Source of the DNA: Stappia sp. 28M-7
Lineage (GTDB): Bacteria > Pseudomonadota > Alphaproteobacteria > Rhizobiales > Stappiaceae
Direction of reading: 5' to 3'
DNA: 64,000 bases
NCBI RefSeq assembly: GCF_014252955.1
Contig: NZ_JACMIA010000001.1
Span: forward strand, 1,798,001 to 1,862,000
The position numbers and the translations under genes are program-made. Of this stretch, positions 25,086 through 33,397 are shown in pieces (within the stretch, counting starts at the first letter, position 1; each line of letters starts with the position of its first letter). The notes beneath the pieces were generated by a model. It made no database searches. It was given only the letters and a program-made list of their open reading frames with translations, and was not told where the DNA came from.

Positions 25086-26429
25086 TCATCCCGGCGGGTT
25101 TGGCGCGGCCTCCCGCGCGGCGAGGGAGCGGGCAAGATCCGCATGCGCGCCCGCATCGAGCGGGAAGTTCCACATCAAGGCGATGGCAACGAGCTTGAGG
25201 GCGACGGGCACGAGTGCATAGAGCGCCACCAGCATGCCGAGGCCGCTGTCTCCGGTGCCTTCCGCGACAAAGCCGGCAAGGTCCAGCAGCGGAAAGGCAA
25301 GGCCCACGGCAAGCGCCAGCGACAGTTTCGTAGCAAGCCCCCACAGCGCGAAATAGAGCCCGGACCGGCGGCTGCCGGTCGCAAGGCGGTCGACGTCGAT
25401 CACGTCCGCCTGGATCGCGGAAGGGAGGGCGAGATCGGCGCCGAGGGCAAGGCCGGTGAGGACGCAGATCGCCGCGAAACCGAGAAGGTCGCCCGGGCCG
25501 AGCAGCGGCACCAGGGCGAAGATCGCGCAGGCCCCCAGCATGGCGAAAGACCAGCTGCGATGCTTGCCGAGCCGCCTCGAGACGGCGATCCACAGCGGCA
25601 CCCCGGCAATGCCGCAGAAAAAATAGAGAAACAGGAACGGCCCCTGCATCTGCGGGGCTTCCAGCACCCGCGCCACGAAGAACAGGAAGAGGGTGGCCGG
25701 CAACCCGTTGGCAAAGCCGTTGACGACGAAGGCAATGAGCAGGCGCACGAAGGGCCGGTTGGCGGCCAGATGGGCAAGGCCCTGACGCAGGCCGGGCAGG
25801 GCTCGGGCCGCCTCCGCCGGCTCCGGCAGGGCGCGGATCGCCACAACGACCGCCAGGGGAAGCGACAGCGCGACGAGCCAGGCCAGCACGGCAAGCGCAT
25901 CGCCCTGGCTGCCGGCCCCGCTCGCCTCCACCAGCGCCGGCACCGAGATCGCGACCAGCGTTCCGACCAGCACCATCCCCTCGCGCGCGCCGGCGACGCG
26001 GCTGCGGCCGTGATAGTCGTCGGCAAGCTCCGCCCCCCAGGCGGTGTAGGGGATGATCGCCGCCGTATAGCCGAGCGAGAGCGCAAGGCCCCAGCCCAGC
26101 AGATAGGCCCAGCCGGCGTCGGCCGGCGGCGTCAGGATCATGAAGGCCGCGAGCGCGGCGGGAAGGGCGGCGAGCGCCAGCCAGCCGCGCCGCCGGCCGA
26201 GCGGCGGGTGGAAGCGGTCAGCGGCAAGCCCCACGAGAGGATCGGAGATCGCATCCGCGAGCCGCACGATCAGCAGGATGAAACCGACCTGCGCCAAGGG
26301 CAGGCCGATGGCACCGGCATAGTAGCTGGGCAGGATGACGTAGAGCGGCAGGGTGAGCGCTGCCAGCGGCAGCGCCGGTCCCGCATAGGCCGCAAGTTGC
26401 CCCCATGACGGGCCCGGCGCTGGCGCCAT
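25086..26429 (-). CDS. MFS transporter of the GPH (sugar:cation symporter-like) family
   Basis: 447 residues, about twelve membrane segments. RLADAISDPLVGLAADR after helix 2 and YTAWGAELADDYHGRSRVAGAREG are the characteristic GPH/MelB-family loops. In photolyase-cfa loci these MFS_2 proteins recur as the last operon gene; a sugar role is unlikely there and a lipid or lysophospholipid role is conceivable. The start lies three bases beyond the cfa stop, so it is the fifth gene of the operon. Confidence 0.85.
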   Translation of the reverse strand: MAPAPGPSWGQLAAYAGPALPLAALTLPLYVILPSYYAGAIGLPLAQVGFILLIVRLADAISDPLVGLAADRFHPPLGRRRGWLALAALPAALAAFMILTPPADAGWAYLLGWGLALSLGYTAAIIPYTAWGAELADDYHGRSRVAGAREGMVLVGTLVAISVPALVEASGAGSQGDALAVLAWLVALSLPLAVVVAIRALPEPAEAARALPGLRQGLAHLAANRPFVRLLIAFVVNGFANGLPATLFLFFVARVLEAPQMQGPFLFLYFFCGIAGVPLWIAVSRRLGKHRSWSFAMLGACAIFALVPLLGPGDLLGFAAICVLTGLALGADLALPSAIQADVIDVDRLATGSRRSGLYFALWGLATKLSLALAVGLAFPLLDLAGFVAEGTGDSGLGMLVALYALVPVALKLVAIALMWNFPLDAGAHADLARSLAAREAAPNPPG

Positions 26430-26432
26430 GTG

Positions 26433-27662
26433 TCAGTGCGCCTTTTCGTAGATCATCTGGCGCACGTCGATATTGCCCGAGCGGAAGCCGGCCTCGCAGT
26501 AGTGGAAGTAGAACTCCCACAGCCGCTTGAACCGGTCGTCGAAGCCGAGCGGGCGGATGCGCGGCCAGGCGTCCCAGAAGCGCTGGCGCCACTCCTCCAG
26601 CGTGCGGGCATAGTCGTGACCGAAGATGCGCTGGGCGGCGAGCTTCAGCCCGCTGCGGTCGCCGAGCGCTTCCAGCTCGCCCGGCGGCGGCAGCATGCCG
26701 CCCGGAAAGACGTGGCGCTGGATGAAGTCCGGCGTACGGCGGTAGTCGTGGAACAGCTTGTCCTGGATGGTGATGATCTGCAGGCCGGCGCGCCCGCCGG
26801 GCTTCAGGCAGTTCGACACGGTCTGGAAGTAGGTGCTCCAGTACTCCTCGCCGACCGCCTCGAACATCTCGATGGAGGCGACGCGGTCGTACTGCTGGCG
26901 CTCGTCGCGATAGTCCTGCAGCTTGAGTGTCACCCGGTCGGCAAGGCCGGCATCCTGGATGCGCTTGGAGGCGAAGTCGAACTGCTCGCGCGAGATGGTG
27001 AGGCCGGTGACCTTGGCGCCGATCTCGCTCGCGACGAATTCGGCAAAGCCGCCCCAGCCGCAGCCGATCTCCAGCACATGGTGATCGGGCGTGATGCCGC
27101 TTTCCTCCGCCAGCGCCCGGTACTTGCGCTTTTGCGCCTGTTCCAGGTCGTTGACGCCGCCGTCGTAGAGCGCCGAGGAATAGGTCATCGTGGGATCGAG
27201 CCACTCCCGGTAGAAGGCATTGCCGAGATCGTAGTGGGCCGAGATGTTGCGCCGCGAGCCGGAGCGGGTGTTGCGGTTCAGCCAATGGCGGAAACGCACC
27301 ATCATGCGGAAGATCGGGCTACCGCGCAGCATGTCGGCGGTGGCATCGCGGTTGCGGCAGAACAGCTCCAGGAACGTGGTGACGTCGGAACTGGTCCACT
27401 CGCCGACCATGTAGCTTTCGCCGACGCCGATATCCGACCCGCTGAGCAGGCGGCGGATGAAGCGCCAGGAATGGATGCGTACCTCGGCCTCCGGTCCGGG
27501 CAACTCGCCACGGATCAGGAAGCGCTTGCCCTCAGGGGTCTCAATGCTCAGGGATCCGGCCTTGAGGTTGAGGGCGATGCGAAGGCCAAGGCGTGCGAGC
27601 CGGGGAAGTCCGGCCAGGGCCTGGCGGGCATTTTCAGGTGTGAGAACGATCGCAGTCGACAT
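26433..27662 (-). CDS. cfa: Cyclopropane-fatty-acid-phospholipid synthase family methyltransferase
   Basis: 409 residues from the ATG at 27662, with GAGGAG about nine bases upstream; an ATG at 27695 lacks a site. The SAM-binding loop VLEIGCGWGGFAEF and the ISAHYDLGNAFYREWLDPTMTYSSALY segment (given here in outline) are Cfa landmarks. Such enzymes transfer methyl groups to unsaturated phospholipid acyl chains. In ECF11 regulons, Cfa-like methylases can instead start furan-fatty-acid synthesis with an FAD partner; both a methylase and an FAD enzyme are present here, so either product is possible. Confidence 0.9.
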   Translation of the reverse strand: MSTAIVLTPENARQALAGLPRLARLGLRIALNLKAGSLSIETPEGKRFLIRGELPGPEAEVRIHSWRFIRRLLSGSDIGVGESYMVGEWTSSDVTTFLELFCRNRDATADMLRGSPIFRMMVRFRHWLNRNTRSGSRRNISAHYDLGNAFYREWLDPTMTYSSALYDGGVNDLEQAQKRKYRALAEESGITPDHHVLEIGCGWGGFAEFVASEIGAKVTGLTISREQFDFASKRIQDAGLADRVTLKLQDYRDERQQYDRVASIEMFEAVGEEYWSTYFQTVSNCLKPGGRAGLQIITIQDKLFHDYRRTPDFIQRHVFPGGMLPPPGELEALGDRSGLKLAAQRIFGHDYARTLEEWRQRFWDAWPRIRPLGFDDRFKRLWEFYFHYCEAGFRSGNIDVRQMIYEKAH

Positions 27663-27696
27663 GGTCGGTCGCTCCTCGTCGGACAGCCGGGACATT

Positions 27697-28533
27697 TCAG
27701 CTACCCGTATATGCGTTGTGGCGTCGAATGGTTCCCGGACGTTGAGACGGCGAATGAAAAGGCGCGCCCTTCAGCCACAAACGGAGCGCCTCCCAGTGGA
27801 TTCCGCCCACCACTTTGAGTGTCATGAACGGGATTTTCAAGCAGAGCGAGAGAAGCGCCCCGCTGCTCGCCGGTACCGCCGTGCCCGCGAAGGCGGCGGA
27901 CAGAAGAGGCCCCGTTGCGTCACTTTCCAGGATGCGGATGCGCACCGCCTTGCCCGGCGGCAGCACGCGGAACGCATAGGTCTGTGCCATGTCGATGAAG
28001 GGAGAAACGTAGAAGGCCTTGGCGCGGGACTGGCGGATGCCCTCCGGCCCCCGCTGGCTCTCGCGCACCGGCTCGACATAGGTGTGAATGTCGCCGAACG
28101 TGTTGCGCACCTCGTAGACGAGGGCGAGAAGCTCGCCGGCTGCGTCATAGGCGAAATAGACCGACAGCGGATTGAACACGTAGCCGAGGATGCGCGGATA
28201 GCACAAAAGCAGGATCCGCGCCGGCGGCTCGTCGATCCCGCGCGCGGCCAGCAGCGTCTCGACATGGGCGCGCAAGGGGGAGCCGTCGCGCGGCCCGTGA
28301 TCGGCCTCGTGGAAGGAGGCGAGGTTGAAGCGGCCGACGGAGAACAGGCGCGACTGCCGGTCAGCCTCGTCCAGCCGGTCGAGATCGACGAGCAGCGAGA
28401 AGACCGAATAGTCGAAGCGGTGGCCGAAGGGCTTCAGCCGGGCATGCATGACCTTGCCCGGATAGAGCACGGCGGCAGCCTCCGGCGGCGGGCCGTTGGC
28501 GTCCTGGGTCGTCGCCATGGGGCGCGTGGTCAT
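27697..28533 (-). CDS. DUF1365-family protein
   Basis: 278 residues, starting in an ATGA overlap with the FAD gene stop. LYPGKVMHARLKPFGHRFDYSVF and YPRILGYVFNPLSVYFAYD are diagnostic of DUF1365. No catalytic mechanism is known to me. The family is almost always next to the FAD-dependent oxidoreductase and Cfa genes, as here, and some members occur in ECF-controlled photo-oxidative stress loci, so a role in the same lipid modification is inferred. Confidence 0.9.
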   Translation of the reverse strand: MTTRPMATTQDANGPPPEAAAVLYPGKVMHARLKPFGHRFDYSVFSLLVDLDRLDEADRQSRLFSVGRFNLASFHEADHGPRDGSPLRAHVETLLAARGIDEPPARILLLCYPRILGYVFNPLSVYFAYDAAGELLALVYEVRNTFGDIHTYVEPVRESQRGPEGIRQSRAKAFYVSPFIDMAQTYAFRVLPPGKAVRIRILESDATGPLLSAAFAGTAVPASSGALLSLCLKIPFMTLKVVGGIHWEALRLWLKGAPFHSPSQRPGTIRRHNAYTGS

Positions 28534-29834
28534 TCGGCGGCCTCCGCAGTGCGCGCGACGCCGTCCGCGCCGACGCGCCAGGGGATCTCGCAGCCGATCG
28601 CCTCGGCGACCGAGAGGCCGGCGGCAAGGCCGTCCTCGTGGAAGCCGTATCCGCACCAGGCGCCGCAGAACCAGGTGTTGCGGTTGCCCTGGATCTGGCC
28701 GAGTGCCTTCTGCGCGGCGATGGCGGCCGCGTCGAACTGCGGATGATCGTACTCGAACCGGCCGAAAGTAAGGTCTTCGCTCGGCGGTTCCACCGGATTG
28801 AGGCTGACGAAGACCGGCTTGTCGCCGGGCAGGTTCTGCAGCCGGTTCATCCAGTAGGTGACCGAGGCATCGCGGTAGGGCGCGCCCGGATCGCTGGAGG
28901 CGATGTAGTTCCAGGACGCCCAGACCCGGCGCCGTTGCGGCATCAGGGCGCGGTCGCGGTGCAAATAGACCTGGTTGGGCCGGTAGCGCACCGCGCCGAG
29001 GATGTTGCGCTCCTCCGGCGAGGCATCCGCGAGCATCGCCAGCGTCTGGTCGGTGTGGGAGGCGAGCACCACATGGTCGAAGACATCCTCGTGGCCGGAC
29101 GTGTCGCGCACATGGACGCGGCCGCCGCGGCGGGTGACCTCGGCGACGGGCGTTGCCAGCCGCACCCGGCCCTGCAGCGGCGACAGTAGCCGCTCGACAT
29201 AGCTGCGGCTGCCGCCCGAGACCGTGCGCCAGACCGGGCGGTCGCGGTTGACCAGCCGGTGGTTCTCGAAGAAGGCGATGAAGTTCTCCGCCGGGAAGGC
29301 GAGCATGTGGGCTGGCGGCGTCGACCAGATCGCCGCGCCCATAGGCAGCAGGTAGTCGCTGGCAAAGCAGGGTGAGAACTTGCGCCGCTCGAGGTAGTCG
29401 GCAAGCGACAGGCCGGCGAGATAGCCGGAGGCGCGGTCGGCGACGCTCATGCGGTTGAAGCGCAGGATCTCGCGCAGCATCCACATGAAGCGCAGCGAGA
29501 CGATGTTGCGCCGCTGGCCGAAGATGGTGCCGAGATTGCAGCCTGACCATTCCCGAACGCCGCCATCGAGCGAGAAGGAGAAGCTCATGTCGCTCGCCTC
29601 GGTGGCGACGCCGAGATGCTCGAACAGCGCGGTCAGGTTGGGATAGTTCAGCTCGTTGTAGACGATGAAGCCGGTGTCCACCGCCATCTGCGTGCCGTCA
29701 TAGTCGATGTCCACCGTGGCGCTGTGGCCGCCGGGGCGCGCCCGCTTTTCGTAAAGCGTGACGTCGTGCCTCTCGCTCAGGGCCCAGGCGGCGCTGTTGC
29801 CGGCGATGCCGGAACCGATGACGGCGATGCGCAT
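28530..29834 (-). CDS. FAD-dependent amine-oxidase-like oxidoreductase
   Basis: 434 residues. The Rossmann start VIGSGIAGNSAAWAL and the ERHDVTLYEKRARPGGHS FAD segment are clear, as is the C-terminal WFCGAWCGYGFHEDGLAAG FAD motif. The NAD(P)-binding amine-oxidase-like family includes desaturase-type enzymes acting on lipids or carotenoids. It lies 16 bases after phr and is coupled to DUF1365. In furan-fatty-acid producers a related FAD enzyme desaturates the methylated acyl chain. Confidence 0.9.
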   Translation of the reverse strand: MRIAVIGSGIAGNSAAWALSERHDVTLYEKRARPGGHSATVDIDYDGTQMAVDTGFIVYNELNYPNLTALFEHLGVATEASDMSFSFSLDGGVREWSGCNLGTIFGQRRNIVSLRFMWMLREILRFNRMSVADRASGYLAGLSLADYLERRKFSPCFASDYLLPMGAAIWSTPPAHMLAFPAENFIAFFENHRLVNRDRPVWRTVSGGSRSYVERLLSPLQGRVRLATPVAEVTRRGGRVHVRDTSGHEDVFDHVVLASHTDQTLAMLADASPEERNILGAVRYRPNQVYLHRDRALMPQRRRVWASWNYIASSDPGAPYRDASVTYWMNRLQNLPGDKPVFVSLNPVEPPSEDLTFGRFEYDHPQFDAAAIAAQKALGQIQGNRNTWFCGAWCGYGFHEDGLAAGLSVAEAIGCEIPWRVGADGVARTAEAAE

Positions 29835-29850
29835 TGCGTATCCTTCTTCT

Positions 29851-31320
29851 TCAGGAAGCGTTTTTTATGGTCTGGAAGGCATCGAGGGCACGCTGGCGCG
29901 CCTTGGCATGCTCGACCATCGGTCGGGGATAGGTGTCGCCGAGGCGGATGCCGGCGCGCTCCAGCATCTCGCGCGGGGCCTCATGGGGCTTGTAGATGTG
30001 GGAGGCGGGCAGGCGGGCGAGCTCCGGCACCCAGCGCTTCACATAGATGCCGTCCGGGTCGAACTTCTCGCCCTGGCTGGTGGGGTTGAAGATGCGAAAG
30101 TAAGGGGCTGCATCGGCGCCGGAGCCTGCGACCCACTGCCAGCTGGCGGTGTTGTTGGCCGGGTCCGCGTCGACCAGCGTGTCCCAGAACCAGGCCTCGC
30201 CCTCGCGCCAGTCGATCATCAGGTGCTTGATCAGGAACGACGCGACGACCATCCGCACCCGGTTGTGCATGTAGCCGGTGTGCCAGAGTTCGCGCATGCC
30301 GGCATCGACCAGCGGATAGCCGGTCTGCCCCTTGGTCCAAAGGCGGAACTGCTCCGCATCCGACCGCCAGGGAAAGGCGTCGAAGCGCGGCTGGAAATTG
30401 GCGTGGCCGATGTCGGGGAAGTGGAACAGCAGGTGGTAGGAAAACTCCCGCCAGCCGAGCTCGGCGCGGAACTTGTCCAGCTGCTTGTCGCTGATCTCCT
30501 CGCGCGCGGCGGCGCGGTCGCCGGCCGCATGCCAGATGCGCCGGGGCGAGATCTCGCCGAAGCGCAGATGCGGCGACAGCAGGGATGTTGCGTCCTCGCC
30601 CGGCATGTCGCGCTCGTCGGCATAGCGGCGCAGCCGGTCGCCGAGAAACGCCTCCAGCCGCTTGCGCGCACCGGCCTCGCCCGGCGTCCAGGTCTCGCGC
30701 AGGCCGCCGGCCCAGTCCGGACGCGAGGGCAGGGGAAGCAGCGCATCGATCTCCTCGCTCTCAAGCGCGGGAGGCTGCGGCAGGAGCGTGGAGGGGGCCT
30801 TGAACTCCGTCGGCTGGGCCGGGGCGCCGCGCACATTCATCGCCCGGAAGAACGGGGAGAACACGCGGTAAGGCTGGCCCTCGCCGGTCTTAACGTCCCA
30901 CGGCTCCGCCAAGAGCGCGCCGTTGAAGCTCTCGGCGACGAGACCGTCGTCGCGCAAGGCGGACTTCAGCTCCGTGTCGATGGCAATGCCGGGCGCGTCG
31001 TAGCGCCGGTTCCAGACGATGCGCCCGGCACCGGCCTCGGACACCACCTGGCGCACGGTCTTGGGGGCGGGTCCCTTGCGCAGGACCAGGGGCACGCCGA
31101 CCTTGGCAAGGTCTTCGGCCAGCGCCTTCAGCGACAGGTTCAGCCACCAGCGCGATGCGCCTCCCGGCGCGCGGGGTGCGCCCTTGCCTTCGTCGAGCAC
31201 GTAAAGGGCAATGACGGGGCGCCCCTCTCCAACGGCTGCGGCGAGCGCAGGATTGTCGTCGAGGCGCAGGTCATCGCGGAACCAGACGACAATCGGGGAG
31301 GGACTGTCCTTTGAGGGCAT
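29851..31320 (-). CDS. phr: Deoxyribodipyrimidine photolyase
   Basis: 489 residues. An N-terminal alpha/beta antenna domain (VVWFRDDLRLDDNPAL) is followed by the helical FAD domain with WHTGYMHNRVRMVVASFL and WREGEAWFWDTLVDADPANN (read in parts), the hallmarks of class I CPD photolyases. It repairs UV-induced pyrimidine dimers using light. As first gene of phr-FAD-DUF1365-cfa-MFS it sits directly behind the ECF11-like promoter, consistent with a light/singlet-oxygen response. Confidence 0.95.
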   Translation of the reverse strand: MPSKDSPSPIVVWFRDDLRLDDNPALAAAVGEGRPVIALYVLDEGKGAPRAPGGASRWWLNLSLKALAEDLAKVGVPLVLRKGPAPKTVRQVVSEAGAGRIVWNRRYDAPGIAIDTELKSALRDDGLVAESFNGALLAEPWDVKTGEGQPYRVFSPFFRAMNVRGAPAQPTEFKAPSTLLPQPPALESEEIDALLPLPSRPDWAGGLRETWTPGEAGARKRLEAFLGDRLRRYADERDMPGEDATSLLSPHLRFGEISPRRIWHAAGDRAAAREEISDKQLDKFRAELGWREFSYHLLFHFPDIGHANFQPRFDAFPWRSDAEQFRLWTKGQTGYPLVDAGMRELWHTGYMHNRVRMVVASFLIKHLMIDWREGEAWFWDTLVDADPANNTASWQWVAGSGADAAPYFRIFNPTSQGEKFDPDGIYVKRWVPELARLPASHIYKPHEAPREMLERAGIRLGDTYPRPMVEHAKARQRALDAFQTIKNAS

Positions 31321-31358
31321 ATGGCGAATGTTCCGTCTTCAGCGGGTCTGTGCTCATG

Positions 31359-31386
31359 GTTACGCCTTTCAGGGCCTGATGGATCA
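31359..31386 (-). promoter_or_regulatory. RpoE/ChrR-type (ECF11-like) promoter for the phr operon
   Basis: On the minus strand TGATCC (31386-31381), 16 bases, CGTAAC (31364-31359), 38 bases before the phr ATG. Spacing is identical to the copies at 23297 and 24181. Confidence 0.6.
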
Positions 31387-31436
31387 GCACTTTTTGCTGG
31401 GCCGGCGGGAAATGCGAGCAGGCCGGCGGCCAGAAA

Positions 31437-31475
31437 CGAAAAACGGCCGCGTCGGGGGGACGCAGCCGTTTTTCG
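31437..31475. terminator. Bidirectional rho-independent terminator
   Basis: CGAAAAACGGCCGCGTC and ACGCAGCCGTTTTTCG form a long stem with one mismatch and a six-G spacer region. A-tracts and T-tracts on both arms make it functional in either direction. It lies downstream of the hypothetical gene at 31565 and insulates the phr promoter. Confidence 0.75.
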
Positions 31476-31564
31476 GGTCGTGGCAGTCATGGTCCGGAGC
31501 CGGACAACGCGGGGAAGCGGATTGCTCTGGCTCGGGCCGGTCAGTCAGTCGTGATCCGTTTCCC

Positions 31565-32248
31565 TCAGGCGCGGAACGGCTCGGTGATCCAGTTCCAGGC
31601 GACGGCGACACTGTCGGCGGCCGCGCCGAGGCTGGCGATGAGGGCGGTCCACACGGCATTACCGAACGCGGCGATGCGCATCATCGCGGTTGGTTCCGAG
31701 CGGGGCGTCTCCTCGATGAACTCGATCGTGGTCTGCAGGTTCGGGTCGTCGACGACGCGGCGGGTCACCACCAGGCGGGCGTCGGGTGCAACGCGGGACT
31801 GGTCGGTCTTGGCGACGCGGGTCTCCCCGTCCTGCGGGTCCGTCATGGCGCGCACGACGACGGCGCGGCCATCAGGCAAGAGGTGCGTCTCGTTCTGCGC
31901 GACTTCGCTGTCGTAGATGACTTCGCCGTGCTCGTCGATCAGCTCGACCCAAGCGGTCTTGCGGCCGTTGCGCTCGACCTCGCCGACCCAGATCGCGTAG
32001 GAGCTCTCACCGTCGGTGCCCTGGGGCGTGCCGAGCGTGACCGCCAGGCGGTCCTCGGGAATGAGGAAAGTCTCGCGGTCGCTCTTCTGGAGGACCGTCT
32101 CCGCGGATTCAGCGCGCAGTTCGGATGCGGTCACCGCCGCAGCGATACCGATCGCCGCCGCAATGGCCAGTCCAACATGCGCAGCACCGTGCCGCGAAGT
32201 CACACTGCGTGACTTTCCCGCAACGATATTCTTTGCAAGTTCAAACAT
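31565..32248 (-). CDS. Hypothetical membrane-anchored protein
   Basis: 227 residues with GGAGG seven bases before the ATG, so a real gene. Residues about 25-45 form a hydrophobic segment (VGLAIAAAIGIAAAVTASELRA in part) that could be a signal or anchor. The middle is polar with many acidic residues and beta-like strands, and residues about 190-220 form a second hydrophobic stretch (GNAVWTALIASLGAAADSVAVAW). The central part would lie in the periplasm. I do not recognise the family. It ends before a strong terminator and is monocistronic. Confidence 0.7.
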   Translation of the reverse strand: MFELAKNIVAGKSRSVTSRHGAAHVGLAIAAAIGIAAAVTASELRAESAETVLQKSDRETFLIPEDRLAVTLGTPQGTDGESSYAIWVGEVERNGRKTAWVELIDEHGEVIYDSEVAQNETHLLPDGRAVVVRAMTDPQDGETRVAKTDQSRVAPDARLVVTRRVVDDPNLQTTIEFIEETPRSEPTAMMRIAAFGNAVWTALIASLGAAADSVAVAWNWITEPFRA

Positions 32249-32602
32249 TCGTCGCCTCCCAAGGCTGGGCGGTCCCGAGTTCTTTGGTCGGTAACCGCCT
32301 GAATGTTGCTAAGCTTGAGATTTGGTACTCATCGCCCAAATATTCTAGGCCAAGCGTAGCCAAACGTCTCTCAAACATCCTGACAAAACAGTAACGCGCA
32401 TCACACCTGTGCGGTTCCCGCGGAAACGTTTTTTTCATACTTTCACAGGACGCGAGGGCAACGCGCTGGAATCGCACGGGTTTCAAACCGGGCGCAAATG
32501 CGGCAGGTGCCGGGCGAAAAGATGGCGAGGTTAATCTCACGTTTCCGTGAGTTCAGGCTCGGCGAAGCCTGGGCGGTCTTTCACGTCTGCTGAACAGGCG
32601 GA
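32249..32602. other. Intergenic region with two small hairpins
   Basis: No gene is seen in these 354 bases. CTCAC-N6-GTGAG (32536-32551) and CAGGCT-N6-AGCCTG (32554-32571) lie 30-65 bases after the stop of the ATPase gene and may form its 3' end. The AT-richer part at 32280-32440 probably holds the promoter of the hypothetical gene, but no convincing -35/-10 pair was found. Confidence 0.4.
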
Positions 32603-33397
32603 TCACGCGCCGGGGCGCGCCTGCGGGCCGGCAAGGCTCGGCAGGCAGACAGTGCGCCCGGAGGCGGTGCGCTCCACCGTGACCTCGACGCCGTAGACCG
32701 TGGACAGCGCCTGCGGGGTCAGCGTTTCCTGCGGAGCCCCCTCCGCCAGGACGTTGCCTTCGTGCAACAGCGCCACCCGCGTTCCCACCGCAAAGGCGTG
32801 GTCGGGATCGTGGGTCGACAGGATCACCGTCAGTCCGCCGCCGGCAAGCCCGGCGATCTCGGCGAGCACCTTCGCCTGGTTGCCGAAGTCGAGGCTGGCG
32901 GTCGGCTCGTCCATGACCAGCAGCGGTGTTTCCTGGGCAAGGGCACGGGCGATCAGCACGAGCTGGCGTTGGCCGCCGGACAGGCGCGTGTAATCCTGCG
33001 GGGCGAGGTCGGCGATGCCCAGACGGGCGAGTGCGGCCTGTGCGGCCTCACGGTCGCGAGGCCCCGGCTGGGCGAAGGTGCCGAGCCGGGCGGTGCGGCC
33101 CATCAGCACCACCTCCTCCGCCGGGAAGGCGAAGGGGATCGCATGCGCCTGCGGCACATAGGCGATCTTGCGGGCGATCTCCGCGCGCGGCAGCCGGCCA
33201 AGCGATGTGCCGTCGAGCAGCACCTCGCCGCCCTGTGAGGGGATGAGGCCGAGCAGCGTCTTGAACAAGGTCGTCTTGCCCGAGCCGTTGGGGCCGAGCA
33301 GACACAGGACCTCGCCGGGGCCGGCGGCAAGCGTGATGTCGCGCCCGACGGAGCGGCCGCGATAGCCGGTGGCGAGCGCGCGGGTCGCCAGCCTCAT
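32603..33397 (-). CDS. ABC importer ATPase, FecCD/BtuD-type (MolC-like candidate)
   Basis: 264 residues, starting in an ATGA overlap with the permease gene. Walker A LLGPNGSGKTTLFKTLLG, signature LSGGQRQLVLIARAL and Walker B PLLVMDEPTASLDFG are intact. The family (FepC/BtuD/MolC) powers class II importers for iron chelates, cobalamin or, in Haemophilus MolBCA, molybdate and tungstate. The neighbours here are tungstate and molybdate binding proteins, favouring an oxyanion, but iron chelates or cobalamin are not excluded. Confidence 0.88.
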   Translation of the reverse strand: MRLATRALATGYRGRSVGRDITLAAGPGEVLCLLGPNGSGKTTLFKTLLGLIPSQGGEVLLDGTSLGRLPRAEIARKIAYVPQAHAIPFAFPAEEVVLMGRTARLGTFAQPGPRDREAAQAALARLGIADLAPQDYTRLSGGQRQLVLIARALAQETPLLVMDEPTASLDFGNQAKVLAEIAGLAGGGLTVILSTHDPDHAFAVGTRVALLHEGNVLAEGAPQETLTPQALSTVYGVEVTVERTASGRTVCLPSLAGPQARPGA

